A stretch of 64,000 nt of DNA from Corynebacterium cystitidis (GTDB lineage: Bacteria > Actinomycetota > Actinomycetes > Mycobacteriales > Mycobacteriaceae). A program made the position numbers and the translations under genes. Within the stretch, counting starts at the first letter, position 1; each line of letters opens with the position of its first letter. This document shows positions 8,063 to 16,620 of this stretch, piece by piece. The stretch spans positions 186,001 through 250,000 of the forward strand of contig NZ_LT906473.1 of the NCBI RefSeq assembly GCF_900187295.1, given 5' to 3'. The notes below the pieces were generated by a model. The model was not told where the DNA came from. It saw nothing but the letters and a program-made list of their open reading frames with translations, and did no database searches.

Positions 8063-9416
8063 CACAGTGGTTGGGGGCTGCAACCCCGTTGAAGCGGTCG
8101 CGCAGCCACGACGCAGCAGGCAAAGCCTGGGTGAACATGCCGCCGGCGTGGTTCAAGCCGAGCTTCGCGCCGGGGGTGAGCGCAGCAACACCTTCGTCGA
8201 GGTAAGTCACGGTGGCACCCTGGGCGCAGTAGTCGCGGGCCATCTGGGTGGTCTGCGGACTGGGCACCAGATCATCGTTGCCGCCGGTGGCCACCATGAT
8301 CGGGGTAGCAAGCGGGCGCTGGCCCAACTTCTGCGACTCGAGTAGTTCGATCACGCGTGGGTCGCGAAACGCTGCCTGTGTGAATGATTCGCCCGTGGTG
8401 GTAAGCGTAGAGGTGTCTGTCATCGCCCATTGCAGGGCAGAATCCACGATGCACGCGTCCTTTGTTGAGGCGATGAACTGCCTGCCACGATCGTTAGCGA
8501 TGGCATCAAAGGCCTCGGAGAAGAACGGAAAACGCTCACCCCAGCCGTGGTAAGCAAAGCCAAGCACCGAGACAATCATGGAGTTATCCACACCGTTCAT
8601 CACCTCGATCATGTCGGCGGGTGCCGCACCCGAGTACGTACCCACCAGGTTGATGCCCGGAGCGTAGGTGGCGTGCTGCTCAGCCGCAGCAGCGACGGCA
8701 CCACCGCCTTGCGAGTAGCCATAGAAGCCCACAGGCTGGCCCGGTTGCGTGGTGGCGCGCGCAGCGTCAAGCACCGCGTGCGCCTCTTCGGTGTGTAGCA
8801 CATAGGTGTGCTGGCCTGGGGTGCCCAGCCCGATATAGTCCGTGACCACCACGCGCATGCCCAGAAGACTGGCCGCCTGGTAGAAGGCCAGCTCGTAGTT
8901 GATCCCGAGTGCTTGGTGTACTGGATCATACTGGCCCTGCAAGCCGGGGCCTTTCGACGGCGCGCACGCATCGCCCGCCCCGCGCGTACCAGGAGCGAAC
9001 ACGACAGTTGGCTGCGGCCCATTGCCCTGCCACGGGTTGGCAGGCTCGATGATAAAACCTGACACGGCAACAGGATCGCCGTGAATCGTGGTAGAGGAAT
9101 ACAAGATCTTCTCGGCATAACCCGGGAAATCAGGCCCCAGAATGTTGAGCAGCTGCGGGGCCGGCTGTGTACGGATTAAAGTGCCCGGTGCCGGTATCTC
9201 CTCCGGCGGCAGGTAGAACGGGTCTTGCCACGCAACGCCACTATCGACGTAGCTGGACTGCGCCTGCGGCGCAGGCAGCACTGGATCGTGGGACTGGGTT
9301 AGAAATGGCTGAGATATTTCAGCACCTGCCGGGGTTGGTGCTCCCGCCAGAATAACAACTGAGGCAGCAGCGCAGCTAAGCCATTGGTTGCGAGCTTTTC
9401 GACGGTTCTTGAGCAT
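8052..9416 (-). CDS. secretory lipase (LIP family, alpha/beta hydrolase)
   Basis: From the ATG at 9416 the product is about 454 residues: a basic start (MLKNRRKARN), a hydrophobic signal segment ending near PTPAGA, then the mature enzyme. The LIP-family motifs are present: VVFAPGTRGAG, nucleophile elbow GYSQGG, Asp in GGNDDLVPS and His in GLNHAGG. This family hydrolyses triacylglycerols outside the cell and is common in lipid-dependent corynebacteria and mycobacteria. An earlier in-frame ATG at 9470 would add 18 residues without a signal-like start, so 9416 is preferred. It is a paralogue of the broken gene at 2826-4066 and is probably the working copy. Confidence 0.9.
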   Translation of the reverse strand: MLKNRRKARNQWLSCAAASVVILAGAPTPAGAEISQPFLTQSHDPVLPAPQAQSSYVDSGVAWQDPFYLPPEEIPAPGTLIRTQPAPQLLNILGPDFPGYAEKILYSSTTIHGDPVAVSGFIIEPANPWQGNGPQPTVVFAPGTRGAGDACAPSKGPGLQGQYDPVHQALGINYELAFYQAASLLGMRVVVTDYIGLGTPGQHTYVLHTEEAHAVLDAARATTQPGQPVGFYGYSQGGGAVAAAAEQHATYAPGINLVGTYSGAAPADMIEVMNGVDNSMIVSVLGFAYHGWGERFPFFSEAFDAIANDRGRQFIASTKDACIVDSALQWAMTDTSTLTTTGESFTQAAFRDPRVIELLESQKLGQRPLATPIMVATGGNDDLVPSPQTTQMARDYCAQGATVTYLDEGVAALTPGAKLGLNHAGGMFTQALPAASWLRDRFNGVAAPNHCGAF

Positions 9417-9505
9417 ATCTAGGGATCTTAACCGCACTATGTCGATGCAACAACGCCTACGAAGCGCCAACGTTGCTGCAAGTAGGAACGAGCCGTACCG
9501 TAAAC

Positions 9506-11206
9506 TTAGAACGGAAGCGCTACTCCGGTTCCTCCCACAAGTGCGGGCAGCCCCACAAGTGCAGCAATAACTGTGATCAGCGCGATAACTCCAGCGATGA
9601 TGCCACCTTCTGAAGAAGCGGCGCCGGATGGAGCGTCTGACTGTGGTGCTGGCTGTGGGTCTTCCCCACTTGGTCCAGGCTCTGGTGCTGGTGCTGGTGT
9701 TGGCGCAGGCGAAGGTGCTGGCTTCACCTCTGCCTTGAGATGGTGGTACGGTGCAGCTTGGCCTGCGCGGTCAATGGCAACGTGGTCCACTGTCACTGCC
9801 TTATCGCCTGATTTATCCTGGGCTACGGGCACGCCACCTTTTACAACATAACCTTTTCCGGTTTTGTGGGCTTTGAGCTGCGTTCCATCAGCCGGGTTGA
9901 CCCGCAAGTTATTCCATACTGGTGCGGTACCGGCACGTTTGATGGCTTCAAGATCAACCCAGTACGCGGTTTTCTCGCCACCAATATTGTCCCAATTACT
10001 GATGTAGATCGGGGCCCCACCAGCCATCACATAAGTTGTTCCATGGAGGGGATCGCCTGGTTTGCGGCCTTGGATGATGGTGCCATCCGATGGATACTTG
10101 TTGAGGAACTGCCAAGCACCCTCGCCACCTGCGTTATCAATTGCGCGGGAATCGACCGTGACTAACGGGCGAGGCCCGCCGATATGGTTCCAGTCGCCTA
10201 CCGGGATTGGGGCGCCACCTTGGACCACGTAGACGGTGCGGGAAGATACAGCCCCGTCACCGCCTGCGAAGAGGAACGTGTCGTTAGCTGGGCGGGCGCG
10301 AAGCCGGTCGTAAGGGTACCCGTGGTCGGCTCGGAAAATGGTGGCTAGATCAACGTCGATATAAGGCTTTCCTCCGCCGATGTGGTCCCAATTCGAGACG
10401 TAGATTGGTGCGCCACCTGCGATGACGAAAACCGAGTTGGTGAACTTGTGGCCAGGTTGCGTGCCACGGATGATGGTGCCGTCCTTCGGGTATTTGCGCA
10501 GTTTGTTCCACTCTGCGTCGTTGACCGCGCGCACGTTCCGCGATCCTGATACGTGGTCGAAGTTTGTGACGTAGATCGGTGCGCCACCGGCGACACGGTA
10601 GACATGCCCCTTGTATGCGATGGTGTCGCCGTCTTTCACCGGCTGCGGGGCGGGAGGTGTATCGACGATTCCGCCGGAACGCTTAATCGCAGCATTGTCG
10701 GCGTGGATATAGCCGGTGGGCAGATGATTCCCAGAAACAACTTGGCGGACATTGATATTGTCGCCGTAGGAGTCCCAGGTGACTTCGATGGAGCCGTCGG
10801 CATTGACCTTTTCAACGACACCGACGTGACCGTAGGAATGGCCCCAGTGACGGGATGTCCAGTCGCTACTCCAGTACGCAATAGCACCGACTGCGGGCGT
10901 GTTGTTCTTCGCACCTGGGGCGCGGTGCCACCACTCATAGGCGTTGCCCCACGTGCCTTGATCCGGCACGCCCCCTTTAGCCAGGCGATATGCAACATAG
11001 CGGGTGCAATTGTGAACACCACCGTAGTAACGGGTGTCTGCCCACGTGTTGGTGTACGGCCTATACCCACTGAACGCGAGGCAACCGTAGGAGCCGACTT
11101 CCTTGCACAGGTTATGCACGGCAGCGTTTGCCTGGGGCGCGCTCAGCCCAGCCAAAACGGCCAGACTTGCCACAAGAGTGATCATTGTTCTGAGGGAAGT
11201 GCGCAT
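9506..11206 (-). CDS. secreted, membrane-anchored CHAP-domain cell-wall hydrolase with repeat region
   Basis: The 566-residue product starts with a signal peptide (cleavage near QANA, residue 28). A CHAP amidase/endopeptidase domain follows, with catalytic Cys67 in GVHNCTRYVA and His127 in SYGHVGVVEK. Residues of about 195-480 hold four to five repeats of roughly 60-70 residues built around GGAPIYVSNWDHIGG and a KYPxDGTIIxG segment, probably for wall or carbohydrate binding. A Pro/Ala-rich linker (about 490-530) leads to a C-terminal hydrophobic segment that would anchor the protein in the membrane. It probably cleaves peptidoglycan peptides at the cell surface, in growth or against neighbours. 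Its first 198 codons and upstream region are duplicated beyond the adjacent IS element. Confidence 0.85.
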   Translation of the reverse strand: MRTSLRTMITLVASLAVLAGLSAPQANAAVHNLCKEVGSYGCLAFSGYRPYTNTWADTRYYGGVHNCTRYVAYRLAKGGVPDQGTWGNAYEWWHRAPGAKNNTPAVGAIAYWSSDWTSRHWGHSYGHVGVVEKVNADGSIEVTWDSYGDNINVRQVVSGNHLPTGYIHADNAAIKRSGGIVDTPPAPQPVKDGDTIAYKGHVYRVAGGAPIYVTNFDHVSGSRNVRAVNDAEWNKLRKYPKDGTIIRGTQPGHKFTNSVFVIAGGAPIYVSNWDHIGGGKPYIDVDLATIFRADHGYPYDRLRARPANDTFLFAGGDGAVSSRTVYVVQGGAPIPVGDWNHIGGPRPLVTVDSRAIDNAGGEGAWQFLNKYPSDGTIIQGRKPGDPLHGTTYVMAGGAPIYISNWDNIGGEKTAYWVDLEAIKRAGTAPVWNNLRVNPADGTQLKAHKTGKGYVVKGGVPVAQDKSGDKAVTVDHVAIDRAGQAAPYHHLKAEVKPAPSPAPTPAPAPEPGPSGEDPQPAPQSDAPSGAASSEGGIIAGVIALITVIAALVGLPALVGGTGVALPF

Positions 11207-11396
11207 TACGATACAGTCCTTTTAGTCCTTTTGGTTTTAAGCCGAAAGCTGAAATAAGGGAAAGTGATGATGGCGTCAGATTATCGTTGATCAGGCCGCC
11301 ATCGCACCCGAAAAGCGTGGATGTTTCTACAGGTGACAACCATTTCGGTGCCCCAGGAATAGGGGGCAGCTACCGTCGATTGAAAGGGCCTGTCCG
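10611..11396. repeat. 786-bp direct duplication, left copy
   Basis: This segment holds the upstream region and 5' 198 codons of the CHAP gene. It recurs at 13190-13975 with no difference seen by eye, and all encoded peptides are identical. The two copies are separated exactly by the IS1634-family element. Confidence 0.9.
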
Positions 11397-13189
11397 CCTG
11401 ACTTCCACAAGAACATGTGTTCTAGGGGTGTGATTTTGGTTTGACCTTGGGGTTTGTTTTTTGTTGGGTGGGTGTTGGGGGACTAATTGGGGTGATAGGG
11501 TTAGCGGGTGGCGTCTATTAAGTGTGCTCGTACTGCTTCGGGGGCGGTGAGTGTGCAAGTAGTACGAAAAGTTGGTGGGCGTACTGAGGTGATTAAGCAT
11601 TTTGGGTCTGCTCATGATGATGGGCAGTTGGCGGTGTTGTATTTAGCTGCGGAGTCTTTTTTAGGCCGTGGCCAGCAGTTATCGTTGCCACTTGAAGGTG
11701 TAGGTGATGATCGGCATATCCCGGTGATGGATGATTTTGCTGATTATCGTCACCGTGATGACAGTGTTGATCAGCAGGAACTTGATCTTGGTGCGGTTCA
11801 GACACACACCGAGTCGGTGCATGCTGCCCAGGATTCGGGTGCTGGTGATCGGTTATCGGGTAGTCGGGATGGGCAGGCTCGGGTGGTTGATACTGCGAAT
11901 AAAGTGTTGTGGCAGGTGCTTGCGCGGGTGTGGGATGTGTTGGATTTCGGGATTGATGATCCCTCGTTTCAGGCGATGGTTATTGCCCGGATTGTTGAGC
12001 CAACCTCAAAAGCCCAGGTAGGGCGGGTACTGACAGGTCTTGGTCAGCCTTCCCGGCATGTTAATACCTGGTACAACACACTAAAACGTGCTGTTAAAAA
12101 TGATTATCGGGCTCGTATTGGTGCTGCATGTCATCGTTATGTGCGTTCACGTCATCAGGTGACAATGGTGTTATATGACGTGACCACCTTGTATTTTGAG
12201 ACACCGAAAGAAGACGAGCTACGCAAAGTTGGGATGAGCAAAGAACGCCGTGTTGATCCTCAGATCGTGGTCGGCCTGATTACTGATCTGGAAGGGTTCC
12301 CGCTTCACGTGGAATTTTTTCACGGTAAAACAGCCGAAACAACAACATTGATCCCGATGATCAACGCCTATATCCAAGCCCATGATCTTGTTGGTGTCGT
12401 CGTTGTTGCTGACGCGGCGATGCTATCAGCAAAAAACCTAGATGCACTTGATGCCGAGGGTATTGACTACATTGTTGCTGACCGACTGAAAAAAGCGCCC
12501 TACGACATCACACTTGATCCCGATGACGAGGACAGTATCGATGCTCATGATGGTGCCATCGTTGAAACCACCAAAACAATGGGAACAGGTACACAGGCTA
12601 TACAGCGACGTGCGGTGATCGGGTTTAGTGCCAAACGCTACCGCTACGACATCAGCTCGCTAGATAAACAACGCCAGAAAGCACACGAGATAGCCACCAA
12701 GAAACGCTCAGCACGCCTACCGAGATTTGTGGCCAAGAAAAACGGGCAGTTTGTCATCAACGAACAAACCTTTGCTCAAGCCCGGGGTTTAGCAGGATGG
12801 AAAGGCTACGTCACCAGTATCGATGCCCAACAGGTAGACGGCAGTCAGATCATCGGGTTTTATCACCAGCTCTACCACATCGAGCAGGCCTTTCGAATGG
12901 CGAAAACAGACCTTGATGCGCGCCCAATGTATCACCACACCGAAACCGCTATCACCGCACACATCACCGTTGTCTTCGCCGCCCTAGCCCTGTCAAAACA
13001 CATCTACCTGACCACCAACACCACCGCCCCGAAACTAGTCCAACGCCTCAGCACCTACCGCCACAGCACAATCGAAATCAACAACACCCGCATAACCATC
13101 CCACCCGCAATAACACCAAAAGACCAACAACTAATCAACACCCTCACCCAACACAAACCGGGGGACTAAACCCAATTGTGTAAGTCAGG
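11397..13189 (+). mobile_element. IS1634-family insertion sequence
   Basis: The element is about 1,793 bp. Its ends are imperfect inverted repeats: the left end reads CCTGACTTCCACAA and the right end, reverse-complemented, CCTGACTTACACAA. It carries one full transposase gene. There is no target duplication at its borders. Instead the 786-bp duplicated CHAP segments abut both ends, so the current structure arose through a rearrangement rather than a simple insertion. Confidence 0.85.
11508..13169 (+). CDS. IS1634-family transposase
   Basis: This 553-residue transposase is apparently intact. It has a DDE fold with YDVTTLYFET (first Asp), VVVADAAMLS (second Asp) and a C-terminal segment YHIEQAFRMAK (Glu), the spacing and wording usual for IS1634/IS1549-like elements. 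It starts with GTG 111 bp inside the left end and stops 20 bp before the right end. The early part has a Gln/Asp-rich linker (SVDQQELDLGAV) between the N-terminal and catalytic regions. Codon use is less GC-rich than in its neighbours. Confidence 0.9.
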   Translation: MASIKCARTASGAVSVQVVRKVGGRTEVIKHFGSAHDDGQLAVLYLAAESFLGRGQQLSLPLEGVGDDRHIPVMDDFADYRHRDDSVDQQELDLGAVQTHTESVHAAQDSGAGDRLSGSRDGQARVVDTANKVLWQVLARVWDVLDFGIDDPSFQAMVIARIVEPTSKAQVGRVLTGLGQPSRHVNTWYNTLKRAVKNDYRARIGAACHRYVRSRHQVTMVLYDVTTLYFETPKEDELRKVGMSKERRVDPQIVVGLITDLEGFPLHVEFFHGKTAETTTLIPMINAYIQAHDLVGVVVVADAAMLSAKNLDALDAEGIDYIVADRLKKAPYDITLDPDDEDSIDAHDGAIVETTKTMGTGTQAIQRRAVIGFSAKRYRYDISSLDKQRQKAHEIATKKRSARLPRFVAKKNGQFVINEQTFAQARGLAGWKGYVTSIDAQQVDGSQIIGFYHQLYHIEQAFRMAKTDLDARPMYHHTETAITAHITVVFAALALSKHIYLTTNTTAPKLVQRLSTYRHSTIEINNTRITIPPAITPKDQQLINTLTQHKPGD

Positions 13190-13785
13190 TTGTATGCGAT
13201 GGTGTCGCCGTCTTTCACCGGCTGCGGGGCGGGAGGTGTATCGACGATTCCGCCGGAACGCTTAATCGCAGCATTGTCGGCGTGGATATAGCCGGTGGGC
13301 AGATGATTCCCAGAAACAACTTGGCGGACATTGATATTGTCGCCGTAGGAGTCCCAGGTGACTTCGATGGAGCCGTCGGCATTGACCTTTTCAACGACAC
13401 CGACGTGACCGTAGGAATGGCCCCAGTGACGGGATGTCCAGTCGCTACTCCAGTACGCAATAGCACCGACTGCGGGCGTGTTGTTCTTCGCACCTGGGGC
13501 GCGGTGCCACCACTCATAGGCGTTGCCCCACGTGCCTTGATCCGGCACGCCCCCTTTAGCCAGGCGATATGCAACATAGCGGGTGCAATTGTGAACACCA
13601 CCGTAGTAACGGGTGTCTGCCCACGTGTTGGTGTACGGCCTATACCCACTGAACGCGAGGCAACCGTAGGAGCCGACTTCCTTGCACAGGTTATGCACGG
13701 CAGCGTTTGCCTGGGGCGCGCTCAGCCCAGCCAAAACGGCCAGACTTGCCACAAGAGTGATCATTGTTCTGAGGGAAGTGCGCAT
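13144..13785 (-). CDS. truncated duplicate of the CHAP hydrolase (no repeats, no anchor)
   Basis: This frame repeats the first 198 residues of the 9506-11206 gene: signal peptide, complete CHAP domain with Cys67 and His127, and the start of the linker. It then runs into the right end of the IS element, gains about 15 foreign residues (LTYTIGFSPPVCVG) and stops at 13144. The upstream region is also duplicated, so the promoter is probably kept. If expressed, it would yield a secreted, freely diffusing CHAP enzyme without wall-binding repeats or membrane anchor. Whether it is functional or a passing by-product of the rearrangement cannot be told from sequence. Confidence 0.75.
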   Translation of the reverse strand: MRTSLRTMITLVASLAVLAGLSAPQANAAVHNLCKEVGSYGCLAFSGYRPYTNTWADTRYYGGVHNCTRYVAYRLAKGGVPDQGTWGNAYEWWHRAPGAKNNTPAVGAIAYWSSDWTSRHWGHSYGHVGVVEKVNADGSIEVTWDSYGDNINVRQVVSGNHLPTGYIHADNAAIKRSGGIVDTPPAPQPVKDGDTIAYNLTYTIGFSPPVCVG

Positions 13786-13975
13786 TACGATACAGTCCTT
13801 TTAGTCCTTTTGGTTTTAAGCCGAAAGCTGAAATAAGGGAAAGTGATGATGGCGTCAGATTATCGTTGATCAGGCCGCCATCGCACCCGAAAAGCGTGGA
13901 TGTTTCTACAGGTGACAACCATTTCGGTGCCCCAGGAATAGGGGGCAGCTACCGTCGATTGAAAGGGCCTGTCCG
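13190..13975. repeat. 786-bp direct duplication, right copy
   Basis: This is the second copy of 10611-11396. Beyond 13975 the sequence (ggcagggccgagccg) is unique, so this copy retains the original upstream context of the CHAP gene, whereas the left copy is cut off by the IS. Confidence 0.9.
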
Positions 13976-14032
13976 GGCAGGGCCGAGCCGAGCAGACGCG
14001 GCCCGAACTCCGCCGCGCTATACTGCGAAGCC

Positions 14033-14203
14033 ATGGGCTTGTACTACCGCGATAAGAAGAAGATCGGCAAGAATTCCTGGATCAACGTATCTAAATCTGG
14101 GGTGTCCACCTCTACGAAGATTGGTCCGGTGACCCTGAATTCACGAGGCGGTTTCTGGGTGAACCTGCCCGGTGGGCTGAATTTCCGTGGCCGCTGGAAG
14201 TAG
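14033..14203 (+). CDS. small DUF4236-like protein
   Basis: A 56-codon gene runs from ATG 14033 to TAG 14201-14203. The product (MGLYYRDKKKIGKNSWINVS, then a KSGVSTSTKIGPV stretch and an NSRGG...GLNFR ending) matches the short DUF4236 family, whose members have this lysine-rich opening and a Ser-Lys-Ser-Gly-Val-Ser core. Function is unknown. The gene lies 58 bp beyond the edge of the 786-bp duplication and points away from mutY. A tactgc/gctatact-like hexamer lies shortly before it, but no clear ribosome site is visible. Confidence 0.65.
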   Translation: MGLYYRDKKKIGKNSWINVSKSGVSTSTKIGPVTLNSRGGFWVNLPGGLNFRGRWK

Positions 14204-14250
14204 AGGGCCTCGCACACTCGAGCCTCGCACACTCGGGCCGGGACAGCGGG

Positions 14251-15138
14251 TTAGGCGCGGGGTAGGTGGAACAGACCCGCGTTATCCTGCTCGGCTAGGC
14301 CATCGTCGATAAGCGAAAATAAAGCTCGGTCGCGCTGGGCGTCATCCGGCCAAACAATGTCGATGCTGGCGCGCGGCACCGGCCCGTCCGCCTCGCGTAG
14401 CACCTTCATGATTAAACCGCGCACCTGCCGGTCAGTGCCCGCGAATTTCTGGACTTTCTTCTTGCGCAGCTCATCTTCAGTCGGTGCGGGTTTGCCCGCC
14501 TGCAACCAATGACAGTGCGACGGGACAGGACACTCGCCGCACCGTGGCGCCGTGGCGGTACAAATCAGGGCACCCAACTCCATTAATCCCGCGGAAAATG
14601 TGGGGCCGTGGTCGTCGGGAAGCAAAGCGGCTACCTCGCTCAACTCGCGCTTCGACGCGGGTGGGGCGAGCGGGCGGCCATCCACCATGCGGGCGTACAC
14701 GCGGCGCACATTCGTATCCACCACCGGCACATTCTGGCCAAACGCGAAACACGCCACCGCGCGCGCCGTGTACTGCCCAATCCCTGGCAGCGACAACAGT
14801 TCGTCCACATCGTCCGGGACTTGCCCGTCGTGCTTATCGACGATCACCTGCGCGCACTCCAACAGGCGCAGCGCACGCCGCGGATACCCCAAGCTGCCCC
14901 AGGCGCGCAACACCTCGGCCGGCTGGGCTGCAGCAAAGGTGGCAGGGTCAGGCCAGCGCTCAACCCACTGCTGCCAGATCGGGGCGACACGCGCCACAGG
15001 GGTCTGCTGGCTCATCACCTCAGACAGCAGGATGGCCCAGGCAGTGGTGCTAGGGCTGCGCCAAGGCAGATCGCGGGCGTTTTCCTGAAACCACGCGATA
15101 ATGGTTGCGCGGGGAAAATTGGTGGCGTTCGTGCTCAT
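14251..15138 (-). CDS. mutY: A/G-specific adenine DNA glycosylase MutY
   Basis: MutY removes adenine paired with 8-oxoguanine. From the ATG at 15138 the product has 295 residues. It contains the catalytic Glu in SEVMSQQTPV, the helix-hairpin-helix LPGIGQYTARAV, the catalytic Asp in VVDTNVRRV, and the iron-sulfur ligands in the C-x6-C-x2-C-x5-C pattern (ICTATAPRCGECPVPSHC). The open frame extends upstream to 15483, but that part lies over the divergent carbonic anhydrase gene and lacks MutY-like sequence, so the start at 15138 is chosen. At 295 residues it lacks much of the C-terminal MutT-like domain of longer MutY proteins, as is usual in actinobacteria. Confidence 0.93.
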   Translation of the reverse strand: MSTNATNFPRATIIAWFQENARDLPWRSPSTTAWAILLSEVMSQQTPVARVAPIWQQWVERWPDPATFAAAQPAEVLRAWGSLGYPRRALRLLECAQVIVDKHDGQVPDDVDELLSLPGIGQYTARAVACFAFGQNVPVVDTNVRRVYARMVDGRPLAPPASKRELSEVAALLPDDHGPTFSAGLMELGALICTATAPRCGECPVPSHCHWLQAGKPAPTEDELRKKKVQKFAGTDRQVRGLIMKVLREADGPVPRASIDIVWPDDAQRDRALFSLIDDGLAEQDNAGLFHLPRA

Positions 15139-15156
15139 TCGGTCAAGCCTAGGTGA

Positions 15157-15162
15157 GATAAT
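15157..15162 (+). promoter_or_regulatory. -10 hexamer GATAAT, leaderless start of carbonic anhydrase
   Basis: GATAAT ends 6 bases before the ATG at 15169 and no ribosome site lies between. Transcription would start at or next to the start codon. Confidence 0.5.
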
Positions 15163-15168
15163 ACCGAT

Positions 15169-15783
15169 ATGCCGCATAACAAAACACCGCAGGAAATTTG
15201 GGACATGCTCAAGGAAGGAAACCGTCGCTTTGCCGGGCAGTCTGCCCAACACCCACATTCCACCTCCGAGCGCTTGCAGGAACTCCAAAGCGGGCAGGAC
15301 CCGATCGCTGCCGTGTTGGCGTGCTCGGACTCGCGTGCGCCGGTTGAGTTGATCTTCGACACTGGCTTCGGTGACCTTTTTGTTGTCCGCACCGCAGGGG
15401 AGTGCACCGATGCTGCGGTGCTGGGGTCGCTGGAATTTGCTGTAAAAAACCTCAATATTGGGCTGGTGATTGTGCTTGGCCATGAAAACTGTGGGGCAGT
15501 AGGCGCTGCGATCTACGCGACTAAAACCGGTGAAGTACCGGTGGATTCGCAGCGCGTGTTCATCGAAAAGATTGTGCCCAGTGTGCTCGAATCAAAGGGC
15601 GACGGTGAGATCGAATCCGACAACGTCGAAGCGGCCCACGCGGCCATTACCGCAGAACAGCTAATCATGCGAATTCCGTCGATTGATGAGGCGCTGCGGG
15701 CTGGCGAGCTGGGCGTAGTGGCGGCGCGCTACCGGTTGTCCGACGGCCAAATCGAAGAGGTGGCCAAGCACGGCGTGCGCTAG
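15169..15783 (+). CDS. beta-class carbonic anhydrase
   Basis: The 204-residue enzyme interconverts CO2 and bicarbonate in the cytoplasm. The beta-class zinc ligands are visible: Cys and the Asp-Ser-Arg dyad in VLACSDSRAP, and the His and Cys in GHENCGAVGAA. Length is normal for the family. It is divergent from mutY, the same arrangement as in C. glutamicum as I recall it. Bicarbonate supply matters for the biotin carboxylases of anaplerosis and mycolic-acid synthesis in this genus. The mRNA is probably leaderless. Confidence 0.93.
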   Translation: MPHNKTPQEIWDMLKEGNRRFAGQSAQHPHSTSERLQELQSGQDPIAAVLACSDSRAPVELIFDTGFGDLFVVRTAGECTDAAVLGSLEFAVKNLNIGLVIVLGHENCGAVGAAIYATKTGEVPVDSQRVFIEKIVPSVLESKGDGEIESDNVEAAHAAITAEQLIMRIPSIDEALRAGELGVVAARYRLSDGQIEEVAKHGVR

Positions 15784-15848
15784 CGGGCGGGCAGCAGATC
15801 TTCAGACACGCCGCGACGTGAATGTCGCAGGTTAGCCTTATGGGGTTT

Positions 15849-15854
15849 TAAAGT
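15849..15854 (+). promoter_or_regulatory. -10-like hexamer TAAAGT before the 15862 gene
   Basis: TAAAGT lies 7 bases before the GTG start, without a ribosome site between them, again suggesting a leaderless transcript. Confidence 0.4.
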
Positions 15855-15861
15855 TGATGGT

Positions 15862-16545
15862 GTGACACAACAACCGCATCGACTCCCCGAGAAGTACTAC
15901 GTCCGCCGCCGCGTTGCCGCGGTGTTGATCATCCTTGTCGTCGTTGCGCTTATTGTGTGGGGGCTGGTTGCGTGGGGGCGCTCCGCAGCAAACAATGAGG
16001 CGGACACGGAGACTGTTAGCTCCGCACCCCCAACCCCGGCCACCCCGACCGTCGAGCTTGACGACGAGACCACCACCGAATCCGCGAGAGAAACAGAACC
16101 GGAAAAAACCACCGAGCCGGAAAAAACCACCGAAAACTTAGCGGACAAAAAGACGTGTGACGTAGATGATCTTAAGATTGTCGCGTCGACCAATAAGCCG
16201 ACCTACGGTGCAGGCGAACAGCCTGAGTTGTTCATGGAGGTGACCAATCCGACGGCCGCCGACTGTGAGATCACGCTTGACGACGATTCCTTACGGTTTG
16301 AAGTCTATGACATGGAGACCAACGAACGCGTCTGGGCCGACACGGACTGCTACCCCTCGGTGGTCACCGGTGAGGTGACGTTCGAGGCGGGGAATACTCG
16401 TAATTACCAGGCGGTGTGGTCGCGGACCGGGTCCGCGCCGGGGCAGTGTTCCAACCGTTTGCCCGTCGACGATGGTGCCTATTTCTTCTACGGCGTGATC
16501 GAGAACAATAACTCTGATGCCGCCACTTTCAACCTGACCAGCTAG
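15862..16545 (+). CDS. single-pass membrane protein with extracytoplasmic domain
   Basis: The 227-residue product begins with a short basic tail, a transmembrane helix at about residues 19-41 (AAVLIILVVVALIVWGLVAW), and a Thr/Glu/Pro-rich linker with two copies of PEKTTE. A folded outer domain of about 130 residues carries four cysteines in the pattern of two disulfides and an immunoglobulin-like wording (STNKPTYGAGEQPELFMEVT). It ends with NLTS. The arrangement is typical of conserved corynebacterial envelope proteins of unknown role. No enzyme motif is seen. The start GTG is supported by a -10 hexamer just before it. Confidence 0.8.
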   Translation: MTQQPHRLPEKYYVRRRVAAVLIILVVVALIVWGLVAWGRSAANNEADTETVSSAPPTPATPTVELDDETTTESARETEPEKTTEPEKTTENLADKKTCDVDDLKIVASTNKPTYGAGEQPELFMEVTNPTAADCEITLDDDSLRFEVYDMETNERVWADTDCYPSVVTGEVTFEAGNTRNYQAVWSRTGSAPGQCSNRLPVDDGAYFFYGVIENNNSDAATFNLTS

Positions 16546-16620
16546 CTCGCAAGCTCGCTAGCTGAAAGATCCGCAAGGCTCGCAAGCTCGCTAGCTGAAA
16601 GATCCGCAAGCTCGCTAGCA
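16545..16620. repeat. 33-bp tandem repeat, two full units plus part
   Basis: The unit GCTCGCAAGCTCGCTAGCTG...GATCCGCAAG occurs at 16545-16577 and 16578-16610, then a partial third copy follows. GCTAGC palindromes inside it could form hairpins. It sits between the stop of the membrane-protein gene and the 3' end of the disA remnant. Confidence 0.85.

Noticed and set aside
10611..13975. Composite transposon reading (long direct repeats around a cargo)
   Set aside because: The repeats are host gene segments and the IS is in the middle, the reverse of a composite transposon.
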